NCBI GenBank assembly: GCA_030652035.1
Contig: JAUSBJ010000041.1
Coordinates: forward strand, 1 to 49,534
DNA from: Sulfurimicrobium sp.
GTDB lineage: Bacteria; Pseudomonadota; Gammaproteobacteria; Burkholderiales; Sulfuricellaceae
Reading direction: 5' to 3'
Length of the DNA: 49,534 nucleotides
Positions 48,651 through 49,534 of this stretch are shown here, piece after piece; the first letter of the stretch is position 1; each line of letters opens with the position of its first letter. The translations under genes were made by a program, and so were the position numbers. The notes under the pieces are model-generated. The model made no database searches. It worked only from the letters and a program-made list of their open reading frames with translations, and was not told where the DNA came from.

Positions 48651-49450
48651 CCCCCGGCCTTGATGAAGACAAGGTCTTCATGGTCGGTCGGGGGCAGATG
48701 CAGACACGGCATGACCCATTTCATTACCTGCCACGATTTGTCCGGCTGGAAGCCAAGGTTGCGGCCAAGTCGTCGGCCAAACTGCGCGACTTCATTCGCG
48801 CCTTATCGGGCGGCGCAACACCCAAGGCAGATGAGCAGGAAAAGTATTACGCTGACAGCGAAACCGGCATCCCTTTTGTACGGGTGCAAAATCTTTCCGT
48901 AAGCGGCCAGCTTCAACTTAACGATGTCAAATACGTAAACCACGAAACGCACAACGGCTTGCTTGCGCGTAGCCAAGTCAATGAAGATGACCTGCTTGTA
49001 AAAATCACAGGTGTAGGGCGCATGGCCGTGGCATCCGTTCCAACGCCGGGGTTCGAGGGGAATATCAACCAGCATATTGCCTGTATCCGCACGGATAGCC
49101 GACACACAAGCGAAGTGCTTGCCGCTTGGCTCAATACCGACATTGCTGAAACACTTGCCAAGCGCCGTTCAACCGGAGGTACACGCCCTGCGCTTGATTA
49201 TGGTGCTCTACGCTCTATTCCAGTTATCTTCAACGATGGAATTCTTGAGGCGGTAAAAACAGCCAATAGGCAACATGCCCAAGCGTTGGCCGTGGCAGCC
49301 AAGAGGCTGGAGGGGATTGACGACTACGTTCTCGCCGAACTCGGCATCACACTGCCGCCCGAACCGGAAAATACCATCGCCAGCCGGATCTTCACTGTCA
49401 ATCAGCGTCCAATAGTTTCCAGGCAACAGCGTCCAAATCTTTCCAGTTGA
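48647..49450 (+). pseudogene. Type I-like specificity subunit (HsdS), truncated by IS21-family insertion
   Basis: HsdS-like subunits choose the DNA target. The visible part carries one target recognition domain: GGATPKADEQEKYY, then IPFVRVQNLS, EDDLLVKITGVGRMAVAS, NINQHIACIR and a helical spacer. Native sequence stops at 49395, where the IS21-family terminus begins; the frame runs 18 codons into the element and stops at 49450, leaving about 249 native residues, so the second recognition domain of a standard two-domain subunit is missing. LDEDKVFMVGR upstream of the first ATG (48680) matches typical HsdS beginnings, and CTG at 48647, overlapping the methylase stop as CTGA, may be the true start. 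Function is probably lost or altered. Confidence 0.8.
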
Positions 49451-49534
49451 TCAGTCGGATTTAATGCTTTTCTTGCGCTGTTTGAAGCGGAAGGAGTCGT
49501 TGCCGGTTTCCAGGATGTCGCAGTGGTGTGTGAT
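49396..49534 (-). mobile_element. IS21-family element, right terminus (partial, inverted relative to 1-140)
   Basis: Bases 49396-49534 are the exact reverse complement of 2-140. The terminus TGTCAATCAG... begins at 49396 inside the hsdS-like gene, with the TG end typical of the family and the same pair of internal terminal repeats. The remainder of the element is beyond the window. The flanking bases at the two ends differ, so they are two separate insertions, not the two ends of one. Confidence 0.87.
49451..49534 (-). CDS. istB: IstB-like IS21 helper ATPase, C-terminal 27 residues (partial)
   Basis: This is the same 27-residue IstB tail as at 2-85, on the minus strand, ending at the stop 49451-49453. 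It shows that this IS copy points with its right end into hsdS and its body outside the window. The nucleotide sequence is identical to that of the left copy over the shared length, implying recent activity or gene conversion between copies. Confidence 0.75.
   Translation of the reverse strand: MTHHCDILETGNDSFRFKQRKKSIKSD

Overview
The window is the replication-origin neighbourhood of a betaproteobacterial chromosome. The layout rpmH-rnpA-yidD-yidC-mnmE-mnmG-rsmG-parA-parB-atpIBEFHAGDC-glmU-glmS on the minus strand, facing dnaA-dnaN-gyrB on the plus strand, is the ancestral origin arrangement, and the proteins look like Nitrosomonadales relatives (inference from general resemblance; no search was run). 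Both window ends are the same 139-140 bp terminus of an IS21-family element in opposite orientation, so this looks like a contig that stops at repeated IS copies rather than a natural replicon end.

Layout. 1-140: IS21-family end with the tail of istB. 265-2945: a compact three-gene minus-strand cassette (HigB-like toxin, HigA-type HTH protein fused to an ImmA/IrrE-like metallopeptidase, and a phage-beta-protein-like protein) behind one promoter with operator-like palindromes; this is the best candidate for a little-described defence module. 3231-9238: a GC-rich block with a secreted gamma-glutamyltransferase and a TatT-associated TRAP transporter, separated by a 274 bp palindromic element that can fold into a three-way junction. 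9633-21361: an ion-homeostasis region holding a DUF6394-like protein with a K+ channel/RCK gene broken by an amber codon, an unidentified membrane protein, an MscS channel, a PfkB kinase, two CPA1-type cation/proton antiporters, and a CBS protein / NhaD-ArsB-like transporter / pentapeptide protein operon. 21384-22693: a PilU-like ATPase and tRNA-Gly(CCC).

22703-46227 is core genome: hexosamine/peptidoglycan precursor synthesis (glmS, glmU), the complete F1Fo ATP synthase operon, chromosome partitioning (parAB with two parS-like sites at 37216 and 43809), tRNA-modifying enzymes (mnmE, mnmG), 16S methylation (rsmG), membrane insertion (yidC, yidD), RNase P protein, L34, and the replication genes. 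Degenerate DnaA boxes cluster in the AT-rich dnaA-dnaN gap. Most genes are transcribed away from this point, as expected if replication starts there.

46238-49534 is accessory again: a possible remnant of an IS21-type terminus, then a restriction-modification locus in which an HsdR_N-like nuclease domain is fused to an N6-adenine methylase (743 aa), followed by a specificity gene cut about 249 codons in by the right-hand IS21-family copy.

The most useful points for follow-up are the HigB/HigA-peptidase/beta cassette, the cloverleaf palindrome, the nuclease-methylase fusion with its IS-disrupted specificity subunit, the amber-interrupted channel, and two genes (rnpA, hsdS) whose conserved N-termini extend upstream of any ATG/GTG/TTG codon.
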